A DNA stretch of 64,000 nt from Halobacillus sp. Marseille-Q1614 (GCF_902809865.1 NZ_CADDWH010000001.1:806001-870000); one strand, 5' to 3'. Shown: positions 7,347 through 16,842, counted from the stretch's first letter. Numbers and translations: made by a program. The notes: generated from the sequence alone by a model not told the origin.

Positions 7347-9611
7347 TTGATAGAAAAGATTAGTATTAAGAAAGTAGCATCCTATGATTCAACAGGAATT
7401 CAAGTTAATTTGAGTAAGATTAATTATATATACGGAAGCAATGGTACTGGAAAGACAACTATTTCTGAATTACTAAGAAATAGCGACAAACCAAAGTATT
7501 CTTATTGCAATATAGAAAGAAAACAAGAAAGTTCTGACTTTGATCTGTATGTTTATAATAGAAGTTTTGTCCAGGAAAACTTCAATATCCGTAATGAAAT
7601 AAAGGGGATTTTTACTTTAGGAAAAGAATCTACGGATATATTAGACTTAATTGATGAAAAAATGAAGGATGCTGAAAAACATCAGGGGCGGATTAGTAAT
7701 TTAGAAAATAACATAAATCAAAGAACAGAGCAGTTAGATATCTTAAAAACAAATTTTTCAAATCAATGCTGGAAATTAAAACAAAAATATGATGAAAATT
7801 TTAAAGAGGCATTTACTGGTTTACGCAATAATAGAGACAGATTTATGGAAAGGTGTATGGATGAAGCCGTAAATAATAGAAATGAACTATTTAATTTTGA
7901 AGAATTAAAAAATAGAGTAGAGTCGGTCTTTAAAGCCCCCCAAGCAAAAGTAGGAATAATTCCAACAATTAACTATGATAGTTCTTTAGAGCAACAATCA
8001 ATATTTCAAACAAAAATAATAGGTAAAAAAGATATAGATGTTGCTAGATTAATTACTAAACTAAATATAAGCGACTGGATACAACAAGGGCACATACATA
8101 TGGAGGATACAGATGGTTTATGCCCATTTTGCCAACGAGAACTTCCTGAAGGATTTAAGGAAAAGTTGGATGAATATTTTGATGAAACATATAACGAACA
8201 AATACAAAATCTTAATTCATCAATAGAAAAATATAAAAGAAATACATTTAGCTTTTTTGAAAAGTACAAATTTCTTATTAATGAAGATATCCCTTTCATT
8301 AATAAGGAAAAAATAACTTCTCTACTTGAAATTATGAAATCAACATATAACGAAAATATTCAGTTGCTTGAAAGGAAGATCAATGAACCAAGTAGAGATG
8401 TTGAGTTGAGTTCCATAACAAGCTACCTCGAGCAAATAAAATCAGAGGTAGAACAAGCAAATGAACAAATAGCAGAATTAAACAGGGTAATTGAAAATAT
8501 TAAGGAAGAAAAAGAGAGGTTAATAAAAGATATATGGCGATTTATTGTGGAAGAGAATAAAAGCCACTATGAAAATTACAAGAGTAATTTCAGAATACAG
8601 AATAGAGCTTTAGAAGGAATGAGAAAAGGTAAGGAAGTACAAAAGGACCATAAAAAAAGACTGGAAGAAGAGGTTATTGAGTTGCAGAATCAGCTTACAA
8701 GTGTTTTACCTTCCATTCATGAAATTAATACGCTTCTTAAATCCTTTGGTTTCACAAATTTTCAGTTAGCTGAATCTGATGAACAGGGTAATTACAAGAT
8801 CGTAAGAGAAAATGGCGAAGATGCGAATGAAACGTTAAGTGAAGGGGAGAAAACCTTTATTACTTTCCTATATTTTTATCAACTTATTAATGGAAGTAAT
8901 GATCAAGACAAAGTAAATACCGCAAGAGTAATTGTTATTGATGATCCAATTTCTAGCCTAGACAGCAATATACTATTTATGGTAAGTAACCTGATAAATA
9001 ATCTAAAGAAAAAGGTAAGGCGTAGTGATTCAAACTTTAAACAATTGATCATTTTGACTCACAACATTTATTTCCATAAGGAAATTTCCTTCAATAAGGG
9101 TATGAGCAATAAAAAGCAACCTGATGAATCATTTTGGATTATCAGGAAGACGGGTAATATATCTTACATTAGTAGGTACGAAGAAAACCCAATTAAGAAT
9201 TCATATGAACTACTATGGAAAGAATTACGGGAAAATCCTAATTCAATAACAACACCAAACATTATGAGAAGAATATTAGAAAACTACTTTAAGTTCTTCG
9301 GTAACGTGGATGTTAATGAAATCGTTGAAGGGTTTCCTGATGAAGAAAAGGTGGTTTGTAATTCTTTACTTTCCTGGGCTAACGATGGTTCGCATCATGT
9401 GAACGATGATTTATATATTGACAGTAATCAGGAAGCAAATCAGACTTACTTTAATATATTTTGGCGGATATTCAAAAATTCTAATCATATGTCTCACTTC
9501 AACATGATGATGAGCGAATTTGAATTTGAAAGTGAAGAAGATCCGGCTATAGATGAAGTTAGAAGCCAAATTCATGAGGCTATGGAGCAGGCTTCAGCCA
9601 GTGAGGAATAG
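7347..9611 (+). CDS. RloC/PrrC-like AAA ATPase, putative anticodon nuclease
   Basis: 754 residues from TTG 7347 behind GGGGAGGT. It is an SMC/Rad50-type ATPase of the AAA_13 group: Walker A GSNGTGKTT (30-38), long coiled coils with a CPFC zinc hook near 260, ABC signature LSEGEKT (about 497), Walker B VIVIDDPISSLD (about 530) and an H-loop LTHN. The C-terminal part has RRILE near 641 and SHH near 683. This resembles the Arg-x3-Glu...His triad of PrrC/RloC tRNA anticodon nucleases, though the Glu-His spacing is a little longer than in PrrC. Such proteins stop phage growth by cutting host tRNA. The ATPase class is firm; the nuclease call is inference. Confidence 0.7.
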   Translation: MIEKISIKKVASYDSTGIQVNLSKINYIYGSNGTGKTTISELLRNSDKPKYSYCNIERKQESSDFDLYVYNRSFVQENFNIRNEIKGIFTLGKESTDILDLIDEKMKDAEKHQGRISNLENNINQRTEQLDILKTNFSNQCWKLKQKYDENFKEAFTGLRNNRDRFMERCMDEAVNNRNELFNFEELKNRVESVFKAPQAKVGIIPTINYDSSLEQQSIFQTKIIGKKDIDVARLITKLNISDWIQQGHIHMEDTDGLCPFCQRELPEGFKEKLDEYFDETYNEQIQNLNSSIEKYKRNTFSFFEKYKFLINEDIPFINKEKITSLLEIMKSTYNENIQLLERKINEPSRDVELSSITSYLEQIKSEVEQANEQIAELNRVIENIKEEKERLIKDIWRFIVEENKSHYENYKSNFRIQNRALEGMRKGKEVQKDHKKRLEEEVIELQNQLTSVLPSIHEINTLLKSFGFTNFQLAESDEQGNYKIVRENGEDANETLSEGEKTFITFLYFYQLINGSNDQDKVNTARVIVIDDPISSLDSNILFMVSNLINNLKKKVRRSDSNFKQLIILTHNIYFHKEISFNKGMSNKKQPDESFWIIRKTGNISYISRYEENPIKNSYELLWKELRENPNSITTPNIMRRILENYFKFFGNVDVNEIVEGFPDEEKVVCNSLLSWANDGSHHVNDDLYIDSNQEANQTYFNIFWRIFKNSNHMSHFNMMMSEFEFESEEDPAIDEVRSQIHEAMEQASASEE

Positions 9612-9614
9612 AAT

Positions 9615-9639
9615 AGCATTGAAAGGAAATGCTTTTTTT
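9615..9639 (+). terminator. Rho-independent terminator after the RloC-like gene
   Basis: AGCATT-gaaagga-AATGCT stem followed by seven T residues, a few bases after the stop codon. Confidence 0.7.
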
Positions 9640-9845
9640 GTATAAAAAGAATTTGGAAGAATCATTAGTTAATTGTTAAATTATGCAGAATACCGAATAC
9701 AAATTGTAAAAGAATTAAATGAAATTTATGAAAGCATTATTAATGATCTTATATAACAACGTCGATAAAGAAAGTCTTAAAAGTGTTCTTGCTTAATTCA
9801 TTTAATTGTTTCAACAGCTTCATTGCATGATAGAGGAGGCTAGGT

Positions 9846-10706
9846 ATGGGAAGGGATGCTATTGGAAGAAAGAAAAGAAGAAGGTTAAGAAAAGAAGTTG
9901 GTTTTGGCTGCCCAGTGGAAGGGTGCAGAGTCCCATTTCTCGAATTTCATCATTTCGACCCACCTTTTAATGAAGGGAAAATGCATAACGAAGATGGAAT
10001 GATAGCTCTTTGTCCAATTCACCACAGACAAGCTGATCAAAGAGCTTGGTCAATTGAAGACCTACATGAAATGAAAAGAGCTCCTTACAGGGAAAAGCCA
10101 AAAGGTAAGTTAGGTTGGAGTATCGATGAAGGAATAGTAATATCAGGAGGTAACTATTTCTTTTCTCCTTCATTAACTATGAGAATCAAAGGAAAAGAAT
10201 TATTTAAATTAGAACAAGATCATAAAGGGAAAATTTTTGTCAATGCGCTACTTTGGAATAATAAAAAAGAAATCATAGCTGAAGTTAAAAATAACGATAT
10301 GTTAATAAATCATATGAGAGTAGAGGATATTGACTGTATGGCTTCTGGTAAAGAGATTCATTTTAAAGCTCCCGATAATTCTAATCATGTAAGAATTAGA
10401 TTCGAACAGCAATCCATTGAGAAATGCTTGGCTCAAGCAGAAAATACCTTAGATGAAAGTATTGTTGAACAAGTTTTTTCTATAATAAAAGAACGTGTGG
10501 CTAATGGAATGATAAATGTTATAAAATTTAGCAGTACTATAAGAGAAGACGACTTTATATTCCACGCCGGAGACTCTAAAATTACTTTTGATTTTAGAAA
10601 AATTGGGTTAGATAAAGCAGAATACTACGGTAGCGCTCATGGGGTCAATGGAGCACTAAATTTTAGAAAGAAGGACGGTCAAGAATTAATATATCTAGGG
10701 AAATAG
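9846..10706 (+). CDS. HNH-nuclease-like protein
   Basis: 286 residues from ATG 9846 with GAGGAGG upstream. The first 80 residues carry CPVEGC, FHHFDP and CPIHHRQAD, the Cys/His layout of an HNH (treble-clef) nuclease. The rest (about 90-286) is unlike anything I recognise and is rich in beta-type sequence (IKFSSTIREDDFIF). It could be a restriction-like or mobile-element nuclease with a C-terminal sensing domain. It sits between the RloC-like gene and array repeat R2 and may be the first cassette-like unit. Catalysis is unproven. Confidence 0.6.
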   Translation: MGRDAIGRKKRRRLRKEVGFGCPVEGCRVPFLEFHHFDPPFNEGKMHNEDGMIALCPIHHRQADQRAWSIEDLHEMKRAPYREKPKGKLGWSIDEGIVISGGNYFFSPSLTMRIKGKELFKLEQDHKGKIFVNALLWNNKKEIIAEVKNNDMLINHMRVEDIDCMASGKEIHFKAPDNSNHVRIRFEQQSIEKCLAQAENTLDESIVEQVFSIIKERVANGMINVIKFSSTIREDDFIFHAGDSKITFDFRKIGLDKAEYYGSAHGVNGALNFRKKDGQELIYLGK

Positions 10707-10805
10707 TCTACTGTAAAGGTTGAGAATTTAAAAAATAACTGTATTTTTTAAAAGGTCGGTAAATCACAAAATGTCCGTAGTGAAATATTAACTTTTAAGG
10801 TAATA

Positions 10806-10909
10806 TATTTTGAAATCGAGTCTTCATGATAAGGGGAGCAAATCTGCAATAAAAGGGTTTGCTCTTTTTACTTAATTTGGCAAGAATCGTTGAAGACTCA
10901 GTTTCGAGA
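10806..10909. repeat. Array repeat R2, full form with terminator core
   Basis: Left end TTTTGAAATCGAGTCTTCA and right end TGAAGACTCAGTTTCGAGAA are imperfect inverted copies. Between them GAGCAAA...TTTGCTC plus TTTTT (10836-10869) forms a terminator. It separates the HNH gene from the M1 peptidase gene; the whole 10707-11031 gap has no other gene I can support. Confidence 0.8.
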
Positions 10910-11031
10910 AATTAAACTCTATATTTATATAAAGTTGTTGTTTAGTTGGAAGTTGTGTAGAAACTATATTTTGCTAACTGTTCCCTTGGTATATTGGATG
11001 TTATATATTAAAAACGAAAGGGGCAGAGTTT

Positions 11032-12414
11032 TTGAAAAAGTGTCTCTACATGATTTTACTACTAATATTATTGACTTCTTGTAACTCAATTGGTCATAAA
11101 GAAGAATTAAAAGAAAATAAGGCAGAGTTTTCTCCTATGGAACTTCCAGCAGGCAGTAAAAGTAACTATGATTTATCGCTGAGTTTAGATGAAAATGGTG
11201 AATTTAAGGTGAAAGCATCCATTGAGATCACAAATTTGTCGAAGGATGCTTGGGAGTCCCTCGTTTTCTACTTTATACCTAATATGTTCACTCAGGATAA
11301 TGCTCCTGAACTAGATAAGCCTGGGTCACTAAATGTCCAAAAAGTTTCTGTAAATGGTAAAGAGGTTAATTATTTTTTAGAGAAAGATACTTTTACAGTA
11401 CCATTAAAAGAGAAGGTTCAGTCTAAAGAAGAGAAAAACATTGAGATTACTTATTCTTTTACTCTCCCTGAAAAAGGTCATAGATATACAGAAAATGATT
11501 CAAATTATTATTTAGCTCAATGGTATCCGATGGTTCCTACATACAGAGATGGTTGGAATAAAGAAGAATATCGTTCTAAAGGAGAATCTTATCACACCAC
11601 TTTCAGTGACTTTGATTTCAGTTATAAAGTTCCAGAAGAGTATACCGTGATAACTTCAAGTGATACTGAGAACCTTCCTACACTTAAGGAACAGAAAGTG
11701 AAAGCTGAATCCGTTAAAGAATTTTACGTGGCAATCTTACGTCATCCTGAAATACTCGAGAAGGAAAAGCAAGGGGTAACAATTCGTATCTTTAGCTCAG
11801 ATCAGACTAATAGAAAGGAAGAAGTATTAGAAACAGCACTCCAAGCTCTGGATTACTTCCAAAATAAAATTGGACCTTATCCACATAAACAGTTAGATAT
11901 TATTCTCAGTGATATAGGTATGGAATACCCAGGTGTAGTGACAGTTGATAATTCGAGAGGGGTAAGAATGGAATCACTAAAGGATGAAGTCGTGCACGAA
12001 ATCGCCCATCAATGGTTTTATGGTGTCATCAACAATGACCCTTATAGAGATGCTTGGTTAGATGAAGGGTTAGCAAATTTAGCAACCTCCTTGTTTCTTG
12101 CAGACGTTGAGTCAGAAGATGTTCAGTTGCCTAATGAATTCTACCCTAATCTTCAACCCGTAAATTTACCTTTAGATCACTACCAAAAAGATTATCATAC
12201 TCAAGTATATGGGAACTCACCGATCGGTCTTTGGAATATTTTTAGGCAGCATGGAGGAAAAGAAGCAGCAGAAAACTTCCTTACAAAGTATTATTTGACC
12301 TATAAATATAAAGAAGTAAACACAGAGGAATTTACAAGGTTCCTAAATCATCAATTGGACATTAAGGATCCTTCTATTTATGATGACTGGTTACAATTAA
12401 AGCATAGCCAATAA
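11032..12414 (+). CDS. M1-family zinc metallopeptidase lipoprotein
   Basis: 460 residues from TTG 11032 (AAAGGGG upstream). The start MKKCLYMILLLILLTSC is a lipoprotein signal with lipobox LTSC, so the protein should be anchored outside the membrane. The zinc site is HEIAHQWF near residue 322 with the third ligand in WLDEGLAN about 20 residues on, as in M1 aminopeptidases. It is shorter than classical M1 enzymes and lacks a clear C-terminal ARM-type region. Substrate unknown. It forms one unit with repeats R2 before it and R3 after it. Confidence 0.8.
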   Translation: MKKCLYMILLLILLTSCNSIGHKEELKENKAEFSPMELPAGSKSNYDLSLSLDENGEFKVKASIEITNLSKDAWESLVFYFIPNMFTQDNAPELDKPGSLNVQKVSVNGKEVNYFLEKDTFTVPLKEKVQSKEEKNIEITYSFTLPEKGHRYTENDSNYYLAQWYPMVPTYRDGWNKEEYRSKGESYHTTFSDFDFSYKVPEEYTVITSSDTENLPTLKEQKVKAESVKEFYVAILRHPEILEKEKQGVTIRIFSSDQTNRKEEVLETALQALDYFQNKIGPYPHKQLDIILSDIGMEYPGVVTVDNSRGVRMESLKDEVVHEIAHQWFYGVINNDPYRDAWLDEGLANLATSLFLADVESEDVQLPNEFYPNLQPVNLPLDHYQKDYHTQVYGNSPIGLWNIFRQHGGKEAAENFLTKYYLTYKYKEVNTEEFTRFLNHQLDIKDPSIYDDWLQLKHSQ

Positions 12415-12430
12415 AGGAAGAGTCAAGAAT

Positions 12431-12550
12431 TGTCTTGAAATCAAGTGTTCATGAAATGGGAGCAATTTAGCAATAACAAACCTTCATTAGAGGGTATTTG
12501 TTGTCTTTAGTCACAAGGCGTGATTCCGGAAAGGAATTACGCCTTTTTAA
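12431..12550. repeat. Array repeat R3 with two terminator-like hairpins
   Basis: TGTCTTGAAATCAAGTGTTC opens a copy whose core has decayed (GGGAGCAATTTAGC). Further on, AAGGCGT...ACGCCTT followed by T residues makes a strong terminator. The right inverted end is not recognisable. Confidence 0.65.
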
Positions 12551-12634
12551 TAAATTCTGTTGAGTAAAGGGTAATAATTTGAAATAATTGGAACTAAACG
12601 TAGCCATGAGATTAGTAACTAAGGGAGGTGAAGC

Positions 12635-13144
12635 ATGAAGATTAGAAAGGCAACCGTAACAGATGCAGAGGGAGTGGCAAAAGTTCAGGTTGATAGCTGG
12701 TATTCAACTTACAAGGACATAGTACCTGAAGAGTATTTAAGGAAGATGACCTACGAAAGCCGGGAAAAAAAGTGGAAAGACATAATCTCTAAGCAGCCAG
12801 TTTTTATAGCTGAAGACAATAAGGGAAAAATAATAGGCTTCTCTAACGGCGGGCCTGAAAGGACAGGAAAGTATCCTGAATTTGAAGGAGAACTTTATGC
12901 CATTTACATATTAAAAGATCATCAAAGAAAAGGTTTAGGAAAACAGCTATTAAAGCCAATAATACAAGAACTAGAAGATCAAGGTATATATTCAATGCTT
13001 GTTTTAGTATTAGAAGACAATCATTCCCGTTTTTTTTATGAAAAAGTTGGAGCTGAAAAATTGGATATTATTGAGATTGAAGTCTCTCGGAAAAGACTAA
13101 GTGAAGTTGTTTATGGATGGAAGGATATTCGGAAAATCAAATAA
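12635..13144 (+). CDS. GNAT-family N-acetyltransferase
   Basis: 169 residues from ATG 12635 (AGGGAGGTG upstream). It opens MKIRKATVTDAEGVAKVQVDSW. The acetyl-CoA-binding motif A reads LYAIYILKDHQRKGLGKQLL (Q/RxxGxG/A), followed by a motif-B-like FFYEKVGAEK. All core GNAT elements are present, so it is likely active. The substrate cannot be told from sequence; relatives modify small molecules or protein termini. Lone unit between R3 and R4. Confidence 0.85.
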   Translation: MKIRKATVTDAEGVAKVQVDSWYSTYKDIVPEEYLRKMTYESREKKWKDIISKQPVFIAEDNKGKIIGFSNGGPERTGKYPEFEGELYAIYILKDHQRKGLGKQLLKPIIQELEDQGIYSMLVLVLEDNHSRFFYEKVGAEKLDIIEIEVSRKRLSEVVYGWKDIRKIK

Positions 13145-13157
13145 CTGATTTAACTTT

Positions 13158-13176
13158 ATTTTGAAATCGAGTCTTG
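13158..13176. repeat. Array repeat R4, left end only
   Basis: ATTTTGAAATCGAGTCTTGG matches the repeat's left end; the terminator core and right end are missing. Confidence 0.6.
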
Positions 13177-13234
13177 GAGCGTTACTGAAATTTTATGTAA
13201 TTATATTCATAAGATAAGTGAGGGGGGAGTAATA

Positions 13235-13492
13235 ATGATTTTTTTAAAAAGCACTGTTAATGAGCTAATTCCGTATGCCATTGTTTTATTGCTTGTTGTT
13301 TCTATAGAGCTAATATTTGGTTTAGGGTGGAATCTATATCTTGTTTTTATTTTTGCTATTGGTTTTTTTGCCATAATGATTATCGAAAAAATTCGACGTG
13401 ATTATAAGAAGAACTGGATTAATTTAGTAGCTGCTTTAATATTTGCTTTATTAGTTATTTGGATAGCCACAGTCTACACCAATATAATATAA
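13235..13492 (+). CDS. Small membrane protein of unknown function
   Basis: 85 residues from ATG 13235 behind GAGGGGGG. Three hydrophobic stretches are visible: about 9-26 (IPYAIVLLLVVSIELIFG), 30-48, and a C-terminal one (ALIFALLVIWIATVYT). A short basic loop (KIRRDYKKN) lies between the second and third. I do not recognise the family. It is a separate unit between repeats R4 and R5. Confidence 0.65.
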   Translation: MIFLKSTVNELIPYAIVLLLVVSIELIFGLGWNLYLVFIFAIGFFAIMIIEKIRRDYKKNWINLVAALIFALLVIWIATVYTNII

Positions 13493-13520
13493 TTTATATT
13501 TTGCATGTACTGCACGCAAA

Positions 13521-13581
13521 TTATCTTGATACTGAGTTTTCTTTTATAGAGAGCTATCCTCCAATAAAGACGATAGCTTTT
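13521..13581. repeat. Array repeat R5 with terminator hairpin
   Basis: TTATCTTGATACTGAGTTTTC is the left end. AGCTAT...ATAGCT with T residues (13552-13581) is the hairpin. The segment from 13551 onward recurs at 21229. Confidence 0.65.
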
Positions 13582-13639
13582 GTAACTCACGGAGAAGGCT
13601 AGTTGAAGAAGGGATTTGATATTTACGAGGGGGTTTAAA

Positions 13640-14104
13640 ATGATCTTTGAGGAAATTGATATAAAGAAACATCGAGATACAGTAGTTCAATTTCGGAAAG
13701 ATTCATTTTATGTAAGTTTTGGGAATGCTATGGGGTTCGGTGAAGAAGAGGAATATTTAAGCTGGTTAGCTGAAAAAATTAGAGATTTTCCGGAAGGTTT
13801 TGTTTTAGCCAAGGAAGATGGTAAATATATCGGACAACTTGAATTAACTATACGTGAATACGAAGGCAATAAAATTGGGTATGTAAATTTGTATTATTTA
13901 ACACCCGAAATGCGTGGCCAGGGTAAAGGGAAAACTTTACACCACTACGCTAAGCAATTCTTTAAAAACAATGAAGTTAGTGAGTATCATCTAAGGGTTT
14001 CTCCATCAAATAACAACGCGATCAAGTTTTATCGTACAATCGGAATGGATGAAGTCGGTACAGAAGTTGATGGAAAAGTAATTAGGATGAAAGGTTATTT
14101 ATAA
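13640..14104 (+). CDS. GNAT-family N-acetyltransferase, copy A of a duplicated unit
   Basis: 154 residues from ATG 13640; GAGGGGG lies eight bases upstream, and the in-frame start 24 bases earlier has no ribosome site. The acetyl-CoA-binding motif is LYYLTPEMRGQGKGKTLHHY and the C-terminal NNNAIKFYRTIGM is typical of the fold. The protein is identical to the one at 21318-21782. The match extends from 13551 to about 14157 with only about three differences after the stop, so the whole unit was copied recently. Substrate unknown. Confidence 0.85.
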   Translation: MIFEEIDIKKHRDTVVQFRKDSFYVSFGNAMGFGEEEEYLSWLAEKIRDFPEGFVLAKEDGKYIGQLELTIREYEGNKIGYVNLYYLTPEMRGQGKGKTLHHYAKQFFKNNEVSEYHLRVSPSNNNAIKFYRTIGMDEVGTEVDGKVIRMKGYL

Positions 14105-14150
14105 GATTTCATATTGTGCTAGGGGATGTATTAGTTAACATTTTATAAAA

Positions 14151-14222
14151 ATATCTTGACATCAAGTCTTCCGTAAATGGGAGCAAATCTGCAATAGAAG
14201 GGTTTGCTTCTTTTCCTTTATT
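14151..14222. repeat. Array repeat R6 with terminator core
   Basis: ATATCTTGACATCAAGTCTTCC is followed by GAGCAAA...TTTGCTTC and a T-rich run. The right inverted end is not clear. Confidence 0.7.
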
Positions 14223-14320
14223 ATGGGCAGGTAAGTCTCAACTCCAACGAATCTCTACATTATAGAATTTATATTGAATATTGTAGTTATAAGGTTGTAT
14301 ATTTTATTAGAGGTGATTAT

Positions 14321-14800
14321 ATGTATTGGTTTCTCATACAACTCTGTATTTCGCTGTCCTTATTAGTTTTTTCCACTTTTGTCACGTGGTATGAGGGAAG
14401 TGCATTATTAGAGAATCCTTGGGAATGGGAGTATTCCACTCCTTTTTCAGAGCGTCTCCATGAAAACATACATAGTGATGAGCAAATATCACAGTTAGAT
14501 TACTTTGTATATGCTGCAAAATTTCATCCAACGTTTCCAACTATTATGGCCATTAGTAGTATTTATCTAATTTTATTAATCGGATATCAATTCTTAAAAG
14601 CACACATTAAAAAGTTAACTTTATACTTATCTCTTTGGGGTATTATATTTTTGGCAACTAGCTTTTTTATAATGAACTCACCTACTTCAGGAGGGAAAAT
14701 ATTTACTTCTATTTACATGGTAAGTGGAGTTCTATGTTTCTCTATAGTTGGCTTTACTTTTTTTAAAAGAACTCATAAACCATCAGCTGAAAAAGTGTAA
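14321..14800 (+). CDS. Membrane protein of unknown function
   Basis: 159 residues from ATG 14321, chosen because TTAGAGGTGAT precedes it; the longer frame from 14204 runs back into repeat R6. It has an N-terminal helix (LIQLCISLSLLVFSTFVTW), then a soluble loop of about 60 residues, then three hydrophobic segments toward the end (IMAISSIYLILLIG, LTLYLSLWGIIFLATSFFI, SIYMVSGVLCFSIVGFTFF). Four helices in all. No family recognised. Separate unit between R6 and R7. Confidence 0.65.
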   Translation: MYWFLIQLCISLSLLVFSTFVTWYEGSALLENPWEWEYSTPFSERLHENIHSDEQISQLDYFVYAAKFHPTFPTIMAISSIYLILLIGYQFLKAHIKKLTLYLSLWGIIFLATSFFIMNSPTSGGKIFTSIYMVSGVLCFSIVGFTFFKRTHKPSAEKV

Positions 14801-14860
14801 ATATCTTGAGTTCAAATATTCAAGTTTATGGGGCTATTGTTTAATAGAGCATTACCCCTT
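14801..14860. repeat. Array repeat R7, diverged
   Basis: ATATCTTGAGTTCAAATATT keeps the left end; the core shows GGGG...CCCC with a following TTTCTT. It starts directly at the stop codon of the membrane gene. Confidence 0.55.
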
Positions 14861-14927
14861 TCTTACATAAACACAGGCAATAACGTTGTGCTAAATATTT
14901 ATTCAGGAACTTATATGGAGGAAAATT

Positions 14928-15353
14928 ATGAAAATAACTCAACAATGGAATCAAGAAGACAGTAATTATATTCGTAAAAAGGTAATTGAACACAATCTTT
15001 CTAAATTACCAGATGAAGTAAAACACCCAGTCAAGAACATTAGCTTTATGCTTCGAAATGAAGAGGAGAAAATTTTAGGTGGCATTACTGGAAGGATTTT
15101 TTGGTATAACTTACATATTGAATTCTTATGGGTTGATGAATCTCTTAGAGGAAAAGGCTACGGAAAACAGTTATTAGATAATATAGAGGAAATAGCAAGA
15201 GAGAATAGATGCAACCTCATTCAACTAGATACATTTAGCTTTCAAGCCCCAAATTTCTATCAGAAATATGGTTATGAAATAGTAGGTGTAATAGAAGATC
15301 ATCCTAATAATAATAATCAACAGTATTATCTTTCCAAGAAACTGGCTTATTGA
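14928..15353 (+). CDS. GNAT-family N-acetyltransferase
   Basis: 141 residues from ATG 14928 with TATGGAGG upstream. The acetyl-CoA motif is [20 protein letters not shown], followed by [16 protein letters not shown]. It resembles small single-domain GNAT enzymes of Bacillus and is unlike the other two kinds in this array. All key elements are present. The target is unknown. Single unit flanked by R7 and R8. Confidence 0.85.
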   Translation: MKITQQWNQEDSNYIRKKVIEHNLSKLPDEVKHPVKNISFMLRNEEEKILGGITGRIFWYNLHIEFLWVDESLRGKGYGKQLLDNIEEIARENRCNLIQLDTFSFQAPNFYQKYGYEIVGVIEDHPNNNNQQYYLSKKLAY

Positions 15354-15382
15354 GATATGGTGTATAACTAAGGGGTAACAAG

Positions 15383-15462
15383 TTGAAGACTTCCCAAGAC
15401 ATATCTCGAAATTGAGTCTTAAAGTAACGGGGGGCAAATCTTGAATAAGACATGCGTTTTTT
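15383..15462. repeat. Array repeat R8
   Basis: A right-end-like GTTGAAGACTT lies just before a full left end ATATCTCGAAATTGAGTCTT (15401-15420). GGGGGGCAAATCTTGAATAAG follows. The two ends adjoin in the reverse of the usual order, as if two copies had met. Confidence 0.65.
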
Positions 15463-15519
15463 GTATGGGGAAAGGTCATTTTATGAATAAATACAATCTG
15501 AACAGGAATGGGGACTTGT

Positions 15520-16362
15520 ATGACTGAAATTAAAGAAATAGGATCTTTATGTTCTTTAGACGACAAAGGCTATATCATAAACCAGTCTGATTACAAAAAT
15601 ATCAACAAGAAATTCAGAGAAGTCATCCAACTTATAAAGGAAAGCTGTCTTTACGCTTTACCAAAGGAAATTCACAGCATTTACATAAGAGGTTCTGTGC
15701 CAAGAGGGTTAGACATTGAAGGTGTATCGGATGTGGACGCAATAATTGTAACCTATTCCAATCCTCAAGAACTTGACTTGGATTGGGTTGAGGAGACGGA
15801 ACAATTTATTGATCAAAAATTCTCTTTTATCAACGGTGTAGAATTAGGATTCAGCCCTTTAAGTGAGGTTGAGGTGTTGAAATATTGCTCTATGATCCCC
15901 TTTATTCTAAAAACCTATGGTATTTGTGTTTATGGCGAAAACCTAATAAGTAAGCTCCCTGATTATAAACCCGACAGCTCCCTGGCGAATGAACACCTCA
16001 TTCACTTAACATCTCTGATTAATAAGGCCAAGCATGATTTAACAGGAAATGACGATATTGAGGACATTAAGGATTGCTGTTCTTGGATCATGAGAATTAT
16101 TGTGAGGGCTGGTGGTGCGCTTGTCATTGTTCGAGAACAATCGTACACAAGGGATCTATACCCAGCCTATAAACTATTTTCGAAGCACTATCCAGAAAAA
16201 GAGCATGAGATGAGAACAGCCCTTTGGTACGCAATCAACCCCTTATCAAGTCCAGAAGAAATATTAAAATTCTTGAATTGCTTTGGCAGTTGGATTGAGA
16301 TGGAAACAGAAAATTGGCTTGATATTTATAACCCGAAAAAAGAAATGCACCTGCCGCTTTGA
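15520..16362 (+). CDS. Nucleotidyltransferase-domain protein
   Basis: 280 residues. ATG 15520 is preferred; the ATG twelve bases earlier lies in the ribosome site. The polymerase-beta-type motif is IRGSVPRGLDIEGVSDVDAI, i.e. GS-x-x-RG then DxD, the metal-binding pattern of aminoglycoside adenylyltransferases and similar enzymes. The C-terminal half is helical. It could add a nucleotide to a small molecule or a protein. It may share a transcript with the MazG-like gene downstream, since no array repeat separates them. Confidence 0.75.
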   Translation: MTEIKEIGSLCSLDDKGYIINQSDYKNINKKFREVIQLIKESCLYALPKEIHSIYIRGSVPRGLDIEGVSDVDAIIVTYSNPQELDLDWVEETEQFIDQKFSFINGVELGFSPLSEVEVLKYCSMIPFILKTYGICVYGENLISKLPDYKPDSSLANEHLIHLTSLINKAKHDLTGNDDIEDIKDCCSWIMRIIVRAGGALVIVREQSYTRDLYPAYKLFSKHYPEKEHEMRTALWYAINPLSSPEEILKFLNCFGSWIEMETENWLDIYNPKKEMHLPL

Positions 16363-16443
16363 TTAAAACGAAGGCACCGTCGATTAAGCTGCTTTTTTTA
16401 TAAATAGTTTATAAGACAAATAAGATTAAAAGTGAGGATTCGT

Positions 16444-16788
16444 ATGAAACAATTAACATTCGGTGAGCTACAGAACTACCTAGCACTAAAATATACAGAA
16501 GAACGCACTTCATCTGGTTTATTTATGAAACTAGTAGAAGAGATCGGGGAGGTAGCAGAGGCACTAAACCAGTTAGAAGGTCGGAAGGAAAATTCAGATG
16601 ATGCTTCTTTAGAAAAAGAGTTAGTTGATGTTATACACTACGCAGTGTCAATTGCGAGTATAAATGATATTGATTTAACAAAAGCCATTATAAAAAAGGA
16701 TAAACAAGCTGCAATTAAATATAATCAATCTCCAAATTTAGAAGAATTTTTAGTAGTAGAGAATAAAGAACATTATTTTGAAAAATAG
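16444..16788 (+). CDS. MazG-like nucleotide pyrophosphohydrolase
   Basis: 114 residues from ATG 16444, with AGTGAGG at good spacing; a GTG start 12 bases earlier is less likely. The pattern LVEEIGEVAEAL (ExxE) and LVDVIHYAVSIA (ExxD-type) is the metal-binding four-helix core of MazG-like enzymes. They hydrolyse nucleoside triphosphates to monophosphates, often as house-cleaning enzymes. It is a single-domain form. It lies 81 bases after the nucleotidyltransferase gene. Confidence 0.75.
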   Translation: MKQLTFGELQNYLALKYTEERTSSGLFMKLVEEIGEVAEALNQLEGRKENSDDASLEKELVDVIHYAVSIASINDIDLTKAIIKKDKQAAIKYNQSPNLEEFLVVENKEHYFEK

Positions 16789-16842
16789 AAAATCTAAAAA
16801 CTGTTCAACAACCGGGTTCGTTTGCTAAGTATTTAATCCAAG

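Noticed and set aside
10890-11084. 64-codon frame across repeat R2 and the peptidase start
   Set aside because: It reads through the repeat and overlaps the well-supported lipoprotein start in another frame.
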